NCBI RefSeq assembly: GCF_902459505.1
Contig: NC_047088.1
Coordinates: 11,110,556 to 11,174,555 of the forward strand
Reading direction: 5' to 3'
DNA from: Geotrypetes seraphini
Taxonomy: Eukaryota > Chordata > Amphibia > Gymnophiona > Dermophiidae
DNA: 64,000 bases
Below the pieces are notes generated by a model. The model saw only the letters and a program-made list of their open reading frames with translations, was not told the origin of the DNA and made no database searches. Made by a program: the position numbers and the translations under genes. Below, one piece after another: positions 10,035 through 21,200 of this stretch; positions within the stretch are counted from its first letter, which is position 1; every line of letters begins with the position of its first letter.

Positions 10035-10455
10035 GAATATCTGTTTGAGGCACCCTGGAGTAGGATGGCCAACTCTGTTAGGTATTTGGGGGTGTTGCCT
10101 GTCAGGATCTTGAAATGATGCCTAATTTAAACTTGAATCTTGTGGTTATGGGCAGCCCTCGTATAGTAGGGTTATAGGTGTTCCGATCTCCATAGTCCAT
10201 ATATGATTTTTACTGCTTCATTTTGTAGATGCGATAGCAATGTTTTAGAGCAAAGAACTAGTGTCACATTACAGTAGTCTAGGCGAGATGGGATTAGGGA
10301 CTGCACTAGTTTTGGAAAGCCTCTGTTTCAGAGATTTTCTGATGGATTTTAGCTTTCTCATCACCGAAAAGATTGTTTTATTATTAATTATATGTGGCTT
10401 TTCATGGATAGTTTGGCTAACTAATTCTGCTCTGTTATTTAATCATAGTGAGTTG
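10035..10455 (-). mobile_element. L2-like LINE fragment
   Basis: The plus strand shows the inverse of an L2-like ORF2 end: ttacagtagtctaggcgaga is the reverse of the codons for the SxLDYCN-type motif seen in other copies here. The frames are decayed. Confidence 0.6.
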
Positions 10456-11331
10456 CCCAGGAACAGTGCTGAATGCTGATTCTGCTCGTGTTCAACCACC
10501 ACTGCCCATTTGTTCTCAGATTCGTGTTCGTTCCTTCCTCACCAGGCAGGGATTCCAGAATGGCTGAAAATAATCCCCTCCCCCCCCCCAAAACTCAGGA
10601 GCCCCCATCTCCCCCACTTTATTTCTCACCAGCTGTGCATCCTGGCTTGCACATTTTTCGCACTGGTGCAAATGAGCCGGTAGTGCAATGCACAAGAAGC
10701 TCATTTGCATTTCTTCTGTAGCACTAACCAATGGCAAAGCTGCATTCATGGTGCTTGGTGACCTCACATAGTGAAACTTCCCCTGAAGCAATTAAAGAGG
10801 CTGCGATAAGACACTACTCATTTTTAACATCCCTTTGCTACTTGTGATTGAAAGCTTTCTCAGTGAAGGAATCCACTCCAGTACTGAAAATTGGAAGGTA
10901 GGAGTGCTTGCTCTGGTTTTCTATTTCACCTTGACCTGCTTTGAGAAAACATAATTGATCAACTTCTTGCTGCCTGGTGTCAGACCTCTTAGGGGCCAAT
11001 GCGGAAAGCTAGTGTGTACGGAAGCACACAGAGTGCAAAGGCTATATGCAATGTATAATGGAGAAAATAACGCTACTCAAATCCACGCTTAGGATCCTGG
11101 TACACAGCAAATAAAAAGAACGCTAATGAAGCCAGTAGCTATTTGAGCCCAAATGCAGAGAAAAGTACAGAGGAATTGAACACCGGAGGCGTAGAAGGGC
11201 TCATTTTTGCTGTAACTTTTCAGACAGAACGGGAGGCAATGGGCCCGCACAAAGGTCCAAGCATGTCCTGGAATACAAATAAGTATCAGCATTGCAAAGC
11301 TTTACATGCTGATTTTTCTCCATAGACTAAA
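10456..11331. other. Unassigned stretch
   Basis: No gene is seen. Short C-rich runs occur near 10580. The segment 10640-10720 has a tgcaaatgag / ctcatttgca dyad that may be a decayed MITE. Confidence 0.4.
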
Positions 11332-12055
11332 CAGTGGTTCTTAAACCTGTCCTGGGCCAGTCGGGTTTTCAAGATATCCCTAATGAATATGCATGAGGCA
11401 GATTTGCATGCCTGTCACCTCTGCTGTACCGTGTGAAGCCAATGCTATCGCCATCTGACTTCCGTGCTGTTGTACAAGCAATGGTCTTGTCACGGTTGGA
11501 TTACTGGTGTAGGGCATTGCAGGTGGTCCAGAGCGCCGCGGCCAGATTGATAACTGGTACATCAAGATATGAGCATATTACTCCATATCGTCGACAACTG
11601 TACTGGTTTCCAGTTGCATTTCGAATTCAGTACAAAGCAATCGTGTTATGTCATCAATTTCTATATGGTACGATGCCCGAAATTTTTAAGAATGTGATGT
11701 CTCGTTATCAACCACAAAGACCCCTGCGTTCTGCAGGCGCTCCACTGCTGAAAACAAAGGCCAACCCTGAACGTGTAGATATGAATGTGGAGAGAAGAAT
11801 TCCTGTAGGAAAAGGTTGAAGACTCAACTCTTTGTTGATGCATTTTTCTGAGCAATTGATTTTATGCTAGACTGAATATGTCTTTTATTTTTTTATAGAC
11901 TTTTAACCTCTTATGTATGTAACTTCTTGTAAACCGTTGTGGATAAAAACGGTATAGAAATTTTTAAAAATAAATATTATATGCCAATCTACCTCATGCA
12001 TATTCATTAGGGAGATCTTGAAAACCCGACTGGCTGGGGGACCCCCAGGACACTG
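11332..12055. mobile_element. hAT MITE (subfamily A) split by an L2-like LINE
   Basis: The left half (from CAGTGGTTCTTAAAC to about 11425) and right half (about 11980 to CACTG at 12055) are the two arms of the same palindromic MITE as at 8449 and 23444. They are pushed apart by a LINE piece. No matching 8-bp flanks remain. Confidence 0.75.
11426..11979 (+). mobile_element. L2-like LINE 3' fragment
   Basis: It encodes the conserved end of an L2-like ORF2: LSRLDYWCRALQ-like, then SAAARLITGTSRYEHITPYRRQLYWFPVAFRI and YKAIVLCHQFLYG. The LI(T)GTxxxxHITPxxxxLxWxPVxxRI pattern is a hallmark of this clade. It ends with an aaaaataaatatt tail inside the MITE. Confidence 0.8.
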
Positions 12056-12094
12056 TTTATTCTAAGGTCTGTACCAGTCTCTGTTACATTATGG

Positions 12095-12273
12095 CAGGGG
12101 TGTCAAAGTCCCTCCTCGAGGGCTGCAATCTAGTCGGGTTTTCAGGATTTCCCCAATGAATATGCATGAGATCTATTTGCATGTACTGCTTTCATTGTAT
12201 GCTAATAGATCTCATGCATATTCATTGGGGGAATCCTGAAAACCCGACTGGATTGCGGCCCTCGAGGAGGGAC
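12095..12273. mobile_element. Palindromic hAT MITE (subfamily B)
   Basis: It starts CAGGGGTGTC and folds back with gtcgggttttcagga / tcctgaaaacccgac arms and a ccccaatgaatatgcatgag core. The last bases of the right arm are missing. Better-preserved copies lie at 57913 and 58491. Confidence 0.75.
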
Positions 12274-12821
12274 TGGCTAATAACGGTGTCCGTTCTCATC
12301 TCGCCTCATCCTTTTGTAAGGTGGTAGATAAATGAGACTTATTAGCTCTTCCCTTAGGAACAATTTGCATTTCTATGGTCCTTTTCTCCTGAGCGACACT
12401 TGAAATGCAAGTTGTTCCAGAGCCTTTCCTGTGCCCTGAGCTTTCAATGGACTTTCTTTGCAAACAAGCAGGCATTTATCAGTCATGCCATCCTGGTTTC
12501 TGGCTGCAGCTGTAGGATCGGGCATCGAGGCCGCACTGGGTGTTGTGCAAATGAGGAGGAGGGCAGGGGCACTTAAATTTCTCCCTATCCATTGCCTCCC
12601 CTTCTTGGTTGTGGTGCAGTGGGAGGGCTGCGGCTCCAGGAGTTGTGTCGCATAGGACATAAGTCTAGCCCAGGGCATTGCTGGATGCCATACAGGGGAT
12701 CTGCTCTATTTCTGGGCTCAGCAATGTTTCCTCTAAGCCTTGTAGGAGCTTTTCAGTAGAGAATGACAAGGGGACAAATTTTTCCCCGTAAGTTCTTTTC
12801 CTCCCCCTGGCCCATTGCTGC

Positions 12822-13165
12822 AAGCTCCGTCCTCATCTGCACAAGCCTCAAACACTTTAAAATCCTAAGTAGCAACATTCTAGAGCTCAGATTGTGATGT
12901 CATAATGCCTCATTCCACCAATGCCTAAGCTCCGTCCTCATCTGCACAAGCCTCAAACATTTAAAATCATAAGTAGCAACATTCTAGAGCTCGGATTGTG
13001 ATGTCATAATGCCTCATTCCACCAATGCCTAAGCTCCGTCCTCATATGCACAAGCCTCAAACACTTTAAAATCCTAAGTAGCAACATTCTAGAGCTCAGA
13101 TTGTGATGTCATAATGCCTCATTCCACCAATGCCTAAGCTCCGCCCTCATCTGCACAAGCCTCAA
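12822..13165. repeat. 105-bp tandem repeat, about 3.3 copies
   Basis: Units beginning aagctccg.cctcatctgc start at 12822, 12927, 13031 and 13136, a period of 104-105 bp. Each unit contains the inverse of the TGACATCA/cattggtgg module described under findings (gatgtcataatgcctcattc). Confidence 0.9.
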
Positions 13166-13182
13166 ACGCTTCAAAAACACAA

Positions 13183-13480
13183 CCTGCCAAAATGCTTGAT
13201 GCTTCTGACATTATAGGGTGAACAGTTGCTTATGCACCCTATAATCTCGGAAGCATCAAGAATTTTGGCAGGCATTTATTAGGTGAAGGCAATTAAATGC
13301 CGAATTGATGAAATCAGAGCGCAAACCCCTGAGGAAGCTTTTATTAGTGAAACGGCTGAGCTCCCGTTGGGACAAGCTAAGTACTTTTGCTTTTCCTTTT
13401 TGCTGATTTTCACATATATTTCACAGCATTTGATTATCAAAACAGTCCTACTTGAGGTTCCGATGAACTTATGATGATAT
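13183..13480 (+). mobile_element. Penelope-like element remnant with small foldback
   Basis: A foldback at 13183-13272 (cctgccaaaat.cttgatgctt against aagcatcaagaattttggcagg) is followed 50 bp later by a hammerhead-like motif. This repeats the architecture of the longer PLE foldbacks. No coding part remains and the outer borders are uncertain. Confidence 0.5.
13325..13372 (+). ncRNA. Hammerhead-like motif
   Basis: The order is CCC, CTGAGGA, a variable stem II region, GAAA, CGG...CCG as stem III, TT, GGG closing stem I. Only one base of the CTGATGA box differs from the hammerhead consensus. The stem III closure and TT cleavage context are preserved. Confidence 0.5.
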
Positions 13481-13741
13481 TTGGGGTGTAGGGTGTTTGA
13501 AGTTCACGGAGTCACTCAGTCAGCGATATCAGTATATCTGGTTTTGCACTACTTGCCTCAGTGTGCGTTATTATTTGTAATGTTTGAGCAAGCTTTTGTT
13601 CCGATTGGAATTGGTTTTGGGTTAACTTGGTATTCCACCTACATTTCCAAGGTAATATACAGTAAGTGGTTTAGAAAAATAATAAAATAAAGGGAGAGGG
13701 GCATTACAGAGCGATTGCACTCTGAGGGACTCTTTTACATA

Positions 13742-14174
13742 CCGTGTTTCCTCATAAATAAGACAGTGTCTTATATTAATTTTGGGCCCAAAAAACACAC
13801 TAGGTCTTATTTTCGGGGTATGTACATGATCATCTCTCCCTTCCTCTCCTTCACCACAATCCTTGCTCTTTCCTTTCTCTCCGCCACATGTGCAGCATCT
13901 TTCCTCCCCTCCCTCGTGCTGCAGGACCCTTAACCAGCTTCCCTTCCCTCCCTCCCATGCCTTGTGCAGCAGAACCCTTGAACAGAGTGAAATCCCCGAC
14001 GGACAAGGCCAAGCAGCTTGTTTAGATGTTGCTTCGGTTGAAGGTAGTGCTCGCTCAAGGTCAGCAGGGAGGGAAGGATCGAGGGTCAGCAGGGGTTCGG
14101 TTGCACAGTGGGGGGCCGGGTTGAAGAGTTGCCGGCGAATCCCGAGACTAGGGCTTATTTTTGGGGAAACACGG
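13742..14174. mobile_element. TA-flanked MITE with CCGTGTTTCC ends
   Basis: The ends CCGTGTTTCC and GGAAACACGG are inverted repeats flanked by TA at 13740-13741 and 14175-14176. The aataagac/gtcttatt motifs repeat near both ends. It is probably a Tc1/mariner-type MITE. The centre is a pyrimidine-rich, non-coding filler. Confidence 0.75.
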
Positions 14175-14189
14175 TAGGAGTGCTGAAAT

Positions 14190-14645
14190 TCAGGGGCAAT
14201 GTTAGGAAATTCTACTTTACGGTAGAGGGTGGTGGATGCCTGGAATGCGCTCCCGAGAGAGGTGGTGGAGAGTAAAACTGTGACTGAGTTCAAAGAAGCG
14301 TGGGATGAACACAGAAGATTTAGAATCAGAAAATAATATTAAAGATTGAACTAGGCCAGTTACTGGGCAGACTTGCACGGTCTGTGTCTGTGTATGGCCG
14401 TTTGGAGGAGGATGGGCAGGGGAGGGCTTCAATGGCTGGGAGGGTGTAGATGGGCTGGAGTAAGTCTTAACAGAGATTTCGGCAGTTGGAACCCAAGCAC
14501 AGTACCGGGTAAAGCTTTGGATTTTCGCCCAGAAATAGCTAAGAAGAAAAAAAAAAAAAAAATTAAATTGAATCAGGTTGGGCAGACTGGATGGACCATT
14601 CGGGTCTTTATCTGCCGTCATCTACTATGTTACTATGTTACTATG
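14190..14645 (+). mobile_element. CR1-type LINE 3' end with TTACTATG tail
   Basis: It includes coding remnants of the CR1 C-terminus, an A-rich run at 14544-14560, and the typical gggcagactggatggaccattcgggtc box. It ends in (ttactatg)-type octamers at 14627-14645. The inverted start of a related copy is seen at 63957. Confidence 0.8.
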
Positions 14646-14817
14646 TATGAAATGTGGCCTTCGTGCAACCTCATGCGGGTCTTTCCCGCGTGCTAAGGCC
14701 ATTTTTTTGTGCAGCAATGAAATGGCCAATTTTTGTGTCAGTGGCCTTGCGCTAATAGTTGACTTTAGGATGAGGCCATTACAAAATATTAGCGCACGGC
14801 TCTTACTGCACCCAGTC

Positions 14818-15010
14818 AAAAACCGTTTCTTCAGCGCTTATTAACTTTCACTCTCCTCCAACACCTTTTGAGCTGCTTGCTCATTCACACCAGCTCAAAA
14901 GGTGTTGGAAGAGAGTAAAAGTTAATAAGCCCTGAAGAAACGGTTTTTGCCCGTGAAACGTTGGCTGGCTAATAGTTAAATATCACTTTTTCCCTCACAA
15001 TTAAGAGCGA
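14818..15010 (+). mobile_element. Penelope-like element remnant with foldback
   Basis: A 130-bp foldback (14818-14874 against 14891-14947) has arms sharing ccaacaccttttgagctg / cagctcaaaaggtgttgg. A hammerhead-like motif overlaps the end of the right arm. There is no coding part, and the right border is not defined. Confidence 0.5.
14926..14968 (+). ncRNA. Hammerhead-like motif
   Basis: The order is AAGCC, CTGAAGA, ACGG-loop-CCGT as stem II, GAAA, CG, TT, GGC. Stem I (GCC/GGC) and stem II are present, and stem III is minimal, as in many PLE hammerheads. The CTGATGA box has one change. Confidence 0.5.
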
Positions 15011-15885
15011 TAGCTATTTCAGTCCTGCAAGAGTAGAATGTGGTAGTTTGCACTTTCTCTCCGGAAGTTTTTTGCCGATGATGTTGGTGGAGGAGGTTTG
15101 AGTATTTATGCCCTACCTAAAGAAAACCTGAGGCTTTTTCTTCCGTTGAGAGTGCTTCTCTAATTCAAAAAGTGGAGTATCTATTTTGTATATTATATAC
15201 TTTTTTTGCTGCATAGTGTGGATGTGGTGGCCTGGAACTTACCACAGGATGTCTAAGTCTGCCTCGTGCTAAGCCCTTTTATGCGCTACTGAGTTTGCGT
15301 CTGAGAAAAATTAGCTGCAATTGCCAAAACTAAGCTTTCCAACACCTAAAATGATTTGTGGGTTCACAGTCAGGGAATTTTTACCTCATGTTTAGCTGTG
15401 GTCTACATTTTACAGAAAATAACACTTTTCTAAACAAAGCCTCTGTTCTCCCCTGGCGACATAAATCCAGTAATTATAACGTTACTGTGGGAGTGATAAT
15501 TACTAGGGCCCGTATCTAGCAGAGCTACTATTAAAATGAAATTTGAAAGCCTGAGTGACCTGGGTGCTCACTTGGAAAAAGAACAATGAAGACTGAAAAA
15601 AGTTCACCCATGTGTGACAGTGCATTTCCTGTATCTTCCATACTTTGGAGAAAGTTCCACACAACACCTACTCCTCAGTGTCTAAATAGCCACATTTTCT
15701 CATCCTTGAGAAAACAAAATTTATCTGTGAATTCGCATCTTCCCCTGAGATATTTGGGTTATGTTTCCTAATTAGTTCTGTCTTTCAGGACAACCCAATC
15801 TAGTACCGAGTTCAATTCCTGCTGTGGTGCAGGTGGTACCATTTTGAAAAAGTGGTACATTAGGAAGGACTGGGGGGTGGGGGTT
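15011..15885. other. Unassigned stretch
   Basis: No gene or clear repeat is seen. The first 200 bp may still belong to the PLE remnant before it. The frame at 15586-15771 has no family features. Confidence 0.4.
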
Positions 15886-18127
15886 ACATAAGAACATAAG
15901 AAAAGCCTTACTAAATCAGATCAATAATCCATCTTACCCTGTAGCCCATCCTCATGGTGGCCAATCCAGCTCACTAGAACGTGGCAAAAATCTAAAGAGT
16001 GGCAACATTCCATGCTACCGAACCAAGGCAATCAGTGGCTTCCCTATGTATTTCTTAAGAACAGACTATGGACTTTTCCTCCAGGAATTTGTCCAAACCT
16101 TTCTTAAAACCAGCTACATTAACCGCTCTTACCATAAGCTCTGGCAACACGTTCCAGAGTTTAACTATTTTCTGAGTCAAAAAATATTTCTTCCTATTGG
16201 TTTTAAAAGTATTTCCCTATAACTTCATCAAGTGTCCCCTAGTCTTTGTAATTTTTGACGGAGTAAAAAAATCGATCCACTTGTACCCATTCTACACTAC
16301 GCAATATTTTGTAGACTTCATAGAAACATAGAAACTGACGGCAGAAAAGGGCCACGGCCCATCTAGTCTGCCCATACCAATGTCCCACCCCCTAACTCCC
16401 TCCGTGAAGAGATCCCACGTGCCAATCCCATTTTTTCTTAAAATCTGGCACACTGCTGGCCCAATTACCTCTAGTGGAAGACTATTCCAGCGATCAACCA
16501 CTCTTTCGGTGAAGAAATATTTCCTGGTGTCACCATGAAATTTTCCACCCCTGAGTTTCAACGGATGCCCTCTTGTTGCCGTGGGACCTTTAAGAAAAAA
16601 GATATCTTCCTCCACCTCGATACAGCCCGTGACATATTTGAACATCTCGATCATGTCTCCTCTCTCTCTGCGTTCCTCGAGTGAGTAAAGCTGCAACTTA
16701 TCCAGCCGTTCCTCATATGGGAGATCCTTGAGTCCTGAGACCATCCGATTGGCCATTCTCTGAACCGACTCAACTCTCCGCACATCTTTGTGGTAATGTG
16801 GTCTCCAGAATTGTACACCGTATTCCAGATGGGGTCTCACCATGGATCTGTACAATGGCATTATGACCTTGGGCTTACAACTGACGAAGCTCCTACGGAT
16901 ACAACCTATGATTTGTCTAGCTTTGGATGAAGCTTTCTCCACTTGATTGGCAGACTTCATTTCTTCACTACTGATCACCCCCAAGTCTCGTTCTGCTACA
17001 GTCCTTGCTAGGGTCTCACCATTTAGGGTGTAAGACGTGCATGGATTTTTGCTGCCAATGTGCATGACCTTGCATTTTTTGCCATTGAAACTTAGTTGCC
17101 AGGTCCTGGACCAGTGCTCCAGTAGGAGTAGGTCATGTGTCATACTGTCGGGAATTGAGCCTTTGTCAGGCACTGTGCTTTTGTCTGTTGTGCTCTCGCC
17201 CACTATGTTGCATAGTTTGGCGTCATCGGCGAATAATGTAATTTTACCTTGAAGACCCTTAGCCAAGTCGCTTACAAAGATGTTGAATAGGATCGGGCCC
17301 AAGACCGAGCCCTGCGGCACTCTGCTGATCACCTCCGTCGTTTCAGAGGGGGTGCCATTTACCACCACCCTTTGAAATCTACCACTAAGCCAGTCCTTAA
17401 CCCATGCAGTTAATGTGTTGCATAATCCCATCGAACTCATCTTGTTCAATAACCTGCAGTGTGGGATGCTATCAAATGCTTTGCTGAAGTCCAAGTACAC
17501 AATGTCTAGGGATTCCCCCATATCCAGCTTTCTTGTTACCCAGTCAAAGAAGCTGATCAGATTGGATTGGCAGGACCTTCCCTTTGTAAATCCGTGTTGA
17601 TGGGGATCTCGTAGACACTCCTCGGACAGGATCGTGTCCAATTGATGTTTGATTAGAGTTTCCATTAGTTTGCTCACTATCGATGTGAGACTCACAGGTT
17701 TGTAGTTCGCAGCCTCCGTCTTGCATCCCTTTTTGTGGAGCGGGATGACGTTATCCGTTTTCCAGTCCAACAGGACTCTTCCTGTACCTAGGGAAAGATT
17801 GAAGAATGCGGATAACGGTTCCGCCAGGACGTCACTCAACTCCCTGAGCACCCTGGGGTGTAGTTTGTCTGCTCCCATAGCTTTGTTCACCTTGAGTCTT
17901 GATAGCTCATAATAGACACTGATGGTCGTAAACTCAAAATTTTGAAACAGGTCTTCCGTGCTTTCCCTTGTCTGCAGCTGAGGGCCGGATCCGCTGAAGG
18001 CCGGATCCGCATCTGCAGCCTCAGCCGTCTTTTCCAAGCTGAAGAGCCCCAACCTCTAGTCTCCTGATATGAAAGGAGTTCCATCCCATTTATCATCTTG
18101 GTCGCTCTTTTTTGAACCTTTTCCAGT
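15886..18127 (-). mobile_element. Outer CR1-type LINE fragment, split by another CR1
   Basis: The 3' part (15886-16318) shows the inverted acataagaacataag tail and gaacagactatggacttttcc block. The 5' part resumes at about 18021 with cagccgtcttttccaagctg and runs to about 18127. The two pieces are adjacent in the family consensus, so the 1.7 kb between them is an insertion. Confidence 0.8.
16319..18020 (-). mobile_element. CR1-type LINE with long reverse-transcriptase frame
   Basis: A 586-codon frame (16292-18052, minus) covers the CR1 RT. Residues 57-70 are KAMGADKLHPRVLR, 117-124 YKPVSLTS, 153-161 GFTKGRSCQ, 186-194 YLDFSKAFD (first catalytic Asp), 246-253 PQGSVLGP and 274-277 FADD (catalytic Asp pair). 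GERDLGV- and RATKM-type motifs and the RGHPLKLRGGKF and ERVVDRWNSLPLEV C-terminal motifs follow. The N-terminal endonuclease is missing, so the copy is 5' truncated. The frame's first codons and last eight residues lie in the surrounding CR1 copy, so start and stop are chimeric. It is the best-preserved coding sequence in the window; the 3' tail (catagaaacatag, inverted) is intact. Confidence 0.9.
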
Positions 18128-18396
18128 GCATAACAGAAGAGTGGGACTTGGGTGGGATTGTATGTGATGATCTTAAGGTGGCCAAACAAGTTGAAAAGGT
18201 GACGGCAAAAGCTAGAAGGATGCTAGGCTGCATAGAAAGAGGTATGGTCAGTTGGAAAAAGGAGGTATTGATGCCCCTGTATAAGACTGGTGAGACCTCA
18301 TTTAGAATATTGTGTACAATTCTGGAGGCCGCACCTTCAAAAAGATATAAAAAGGATGGAGTTGGTCCAGAGGAAGGCTACTAAAATAGTGCGTGT
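18128..18396 (+). mobile_element. CR1-type LINE fragment
   Basis: It encodes ITEEWDLGGIV-like, AKQVEKVTAKARRMLGCIERGMVS and [10 protein letters not shown], then runs out of frame through ttctggaggccgcaccttca. It lies head to head with the minus-strand CR1s on its left and is truncated at both ends. Confidence 0.85.
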
Positions 18397-18565
18397 TCTT
18401 TGTCATGAAGCGTATGGCCAAAGATAAGGCACACCGCAGTGTACTGAATCATCCAGAGTTTGCTGAAGGGTTTCTTGAAGCATGAGATGTAAGTGAGGTT
18501 GCAGTAGTCTAGCATGCTGAGGATTAAAGTACATACATAGAATTGGGGCTTAAGCTCTGCATTAT
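18397..18565 (-). mobile_element. L2-like LINE fragment
   Basis: The phrase gaggttgcagtagtctagca is the inverse of the LDYCN-coding region of the L2-like family. It is short and decayed. Confidence 0.5.
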
Positions 18566-19189
18566 CCAGAAAGGTGTCTACCGGGGCCTAAAAAAAAAAG
18601 GCACCTGCGTCATGACTACAGAGGCGCTTTACGACACCTTACACCAATGTAGGCGTAGCTAACACTGGAAGTGACGTTAGGTGTTGTAAAGCGCCTCCAT
18701 AGCCAAGGTGCGTGCTGGCAATGTAAACCTTGAAAACCCTGGCCTACGGTTCTAACGCTTACCTTTCACGAAGCCGCCATTCTACAAATGAAACCAGTGC
18801 GTGATTGACAGGCGATTGGCAGCCATTTTTTAAGCAGCGATTTCGGCGCCATTTGTAGAATATATATTTTTTATATAGGGTTAGGCCCAGGGGTATCTGA
18901 TGTTATTACCCCCTTAGTCCTACATCTCCCCTCCCCTTCCCATTGCCACTGTGTCCAGTATCTCCTCCTTCCTCCTGTCTGCCAGGTCACACCCCTCCTC
19001 ACCCCCCCACACACAAATGGCCTGCAATGGAGAGGCAGTCCTTGATGTTTGCAGGTGCTCAAGACCTGCTGCTGTGTTGACAGAGGCTTTTCGGGTGCTG
19101 CACTGCTCCTGTCCTGCTCGTCATGCCAGCATCGCAACTCCCACATCCAGATCTGCAATCCTAGTCCACCTAGTGGCAGCGCTGATCCT
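18566..19189. other. Unassigned stretch with a partial dyad
   Basis: The interval 18600-18700 has inverted segments (gaggcgctttac.acacc and ggtgttgtaaagcgcctc), suggesting a MITE. The rest is unremarkable. Confidence 0.4.
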
Positions 19190-19499
19190 GAACAAATTCT
19201 GTTCAGACCTTAAATCCAGAGAAAGGATGTTCTACAGTTTTCCCACACAAGAGTCCCATTCTCATTTCCTAGAGAAGGAATCAGATGTTAGCACTGATTT
19301 TGAGAATGAGGAGGTCCGACAAGCCTCACGAGATCAAGGTAATGCTGCTGACAGCTTTAACACTCTAAATAGCAGAAACAGTTAGCTTAGCAGGGTTTTA
19401 AAAAGGGTTAGATCATTTCCTATAAGAGAAGTCCACAGGCCATTATTGAAATGGCTTGGGGAAATCCACTGCTTATTCCTAGGATAAGCAACATAGAAT

Positions 19500-20258
19500 C
19501 TGTTTTGCTACTTGGGATCTAGCAGGGTACTTGGGACCTGTGTTGACCACTGTTGGAAACAGGATACTGGGCTTGATGGACCTTCGATCTGTCCCAGTAG
19601 GGCAATTTTTATGTGATCGAGTGTAAGACAATCAAGCCATTGTGACACCACTTATGAGATTGGCTCTTAGGCATTGGTGGAATGAGGCATTATGACATCA
19701 CAATCTCATCTGTGGAATGTTGCTACTCTTTGGGCTTCTGCCAGATACTTGGGACCTGGGTTGGCCACTACTGGAAACAGATACTGGGCTTGGAGGACCT
19801 TCAGTCTGACTCTGTGTGGCAATTCTTATGTGAGCCAAGTCTAGGACAATCCAGCCATTGTGACATCACTGCTGAAGTTGGCTTTTAGGCATTGGTGGAA
19901 TGAGGCATTATGACATCACAATCTCAGCTCTGGAATGTTGCTACTCTTTGGGTTTCTGCCAGGTACTTGGGACTTGGATTGACCACTGTTGGAAACAGGA
20001 TACTGGGCTTGATGGACCTTCGGTCTGTCCCAGTATGGCAGCTCTTATCTTCTTATGTGAGTTAAGTCTAGGACAATCAAGCCATTGTGACATCACTGCT
20101 GAGGTTGGCTTTTAGGCATTGGTGGAATGAGGCATTATGACATCACAATCTCTGCTCTGGAATGTTGCTACTCTTTGGGTTTCTGCCAAATACTTGGGAC
20201 CTGGGTTGGCCACTGTTGATGGACAGTATGGCAGCTGTTATGTTCTTATGTTCTAAAA
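19500..20258 (+). repeat. About 220-bp tandem array of a CR1-type tail and a CRE-like module
   Basis: Three and a half units of 218-225 bp (gaggcattatgacatcacaa at 19684, 19902 and 20127) combine a CR1-type 3' end (tgggcttgatggaccttc.gtctg, then cttatg) with the gaggttggctcttaggcattgg module. The open frames here are 68-71 codon echoes of the same unit. Confidence 0.85.
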
Positions 20259-21081
20259 TAGAAAGGGAATTATGTTTATGATCATTTGCACCTATTAGTG
20301 GGTGAGCTGCCGTGTTTTAAAAAGCCAGAGGAGAGACTGCTGCTTATGACAGCTTTCAATTGCAGAAAAATCATCTTCAATTCCTCTTTTAGTGACATGT
20401 CATGTGTCATTCTTTTATCCTAAAGGCAGTATTAGATTTCCACTGAACTGTCCGACTTTCACGAAAAATTGCTGTAAGTAGCTAAGAAAGAACAATACAA
20501 GCTGCAATTTTTCCAGCGTGCAGAACAAAGCCCGACCATTAGCCAGATGTGACTCATTCCAATATTAACATTTTGGCTCCATTTAAATCGACACATGCCT
20601 TTGGGAATGAACAATGTTATCGGCAGCATACAAAAGACACGTCGGCCCCGATCTCTCTTCCACCTGCAAGAAAGGAAGGCCTTGGATCCTGGACGCAATG
20701 CCTTCTTTCCTGCTTTTCATGCCTGGCCATATGCCTGGGGATCTCACAGGAGTTGGGTTATTGCCTTCTCAAGTGGCTTTCTTCTGAATTAGAGCACGTT
20801 TGGCTGACGGCTGCCGCCAGTCTAATTCCACAGTGCCCTAGTAATACTTTGGCAGTAGATGGTTCCCAGAGCATGAATAATTAATTTGTTCCAATGCCCC
20901 TTAGTGAAGATTTAATTTCAAACCTTAAGACTCCATAATGGAATAAGCGGAAAAAGCAAAGCTTAGGAGAAGGATATTAGGGACATAGAAACAGATAAAG
21001 AATGGCAATATATTTTTGATAGATTAAGAATGGGAATTTCTATTAAAGCATACTCTCAAGGGAAGGGTTATAAACTGACAC
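20259..21081. other. Unassigned stretch, candidate old unique DNA
   Basis: There is no recognised repeat from 20262 to about 21080. Base composition is balanced, with an AT-rich gcatgaataattaatttgtt stretch near 20870. No convincing exon was found. Confidence 0.4.
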
Positions 21082-21084
21082 TTA

Positions 21085-21200
21085 GGGCTCCTTTTACGAA
21101 GGCGAGTTAGGACCTCAACGTGTGGAATAGCAGGCGCTATAGCGTGAGCTAATCCAGTGCGTGCGCTAAAAACGCTAGCGCACCTTTGTAAAAGGAGCCC
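21085..21200. mobile_element. Harbinger-like MITE, 116 bp
   Basis: The inverted ends GGGCTCCTTTTAC / gtaaaaggagccc are flanked by TTA on both sides (21082-21084, 21201-21203). A 3-bp TWA target is typical of PIF-Harbinger. Two relatives lie at 23031 and 51199. Confidence 0.8.

Noticed and set aside
12822-13165. Possible CRISPR-like regular array
   Set aside because: Units are contiguous 105-bp repeats without unique spacers, in a clearly eukaryotic context.
13622-14293. 223-codon minus frame
   Set aside because: It crosses a TA-flanked MITE and a CR1 fragment and has no family motif.
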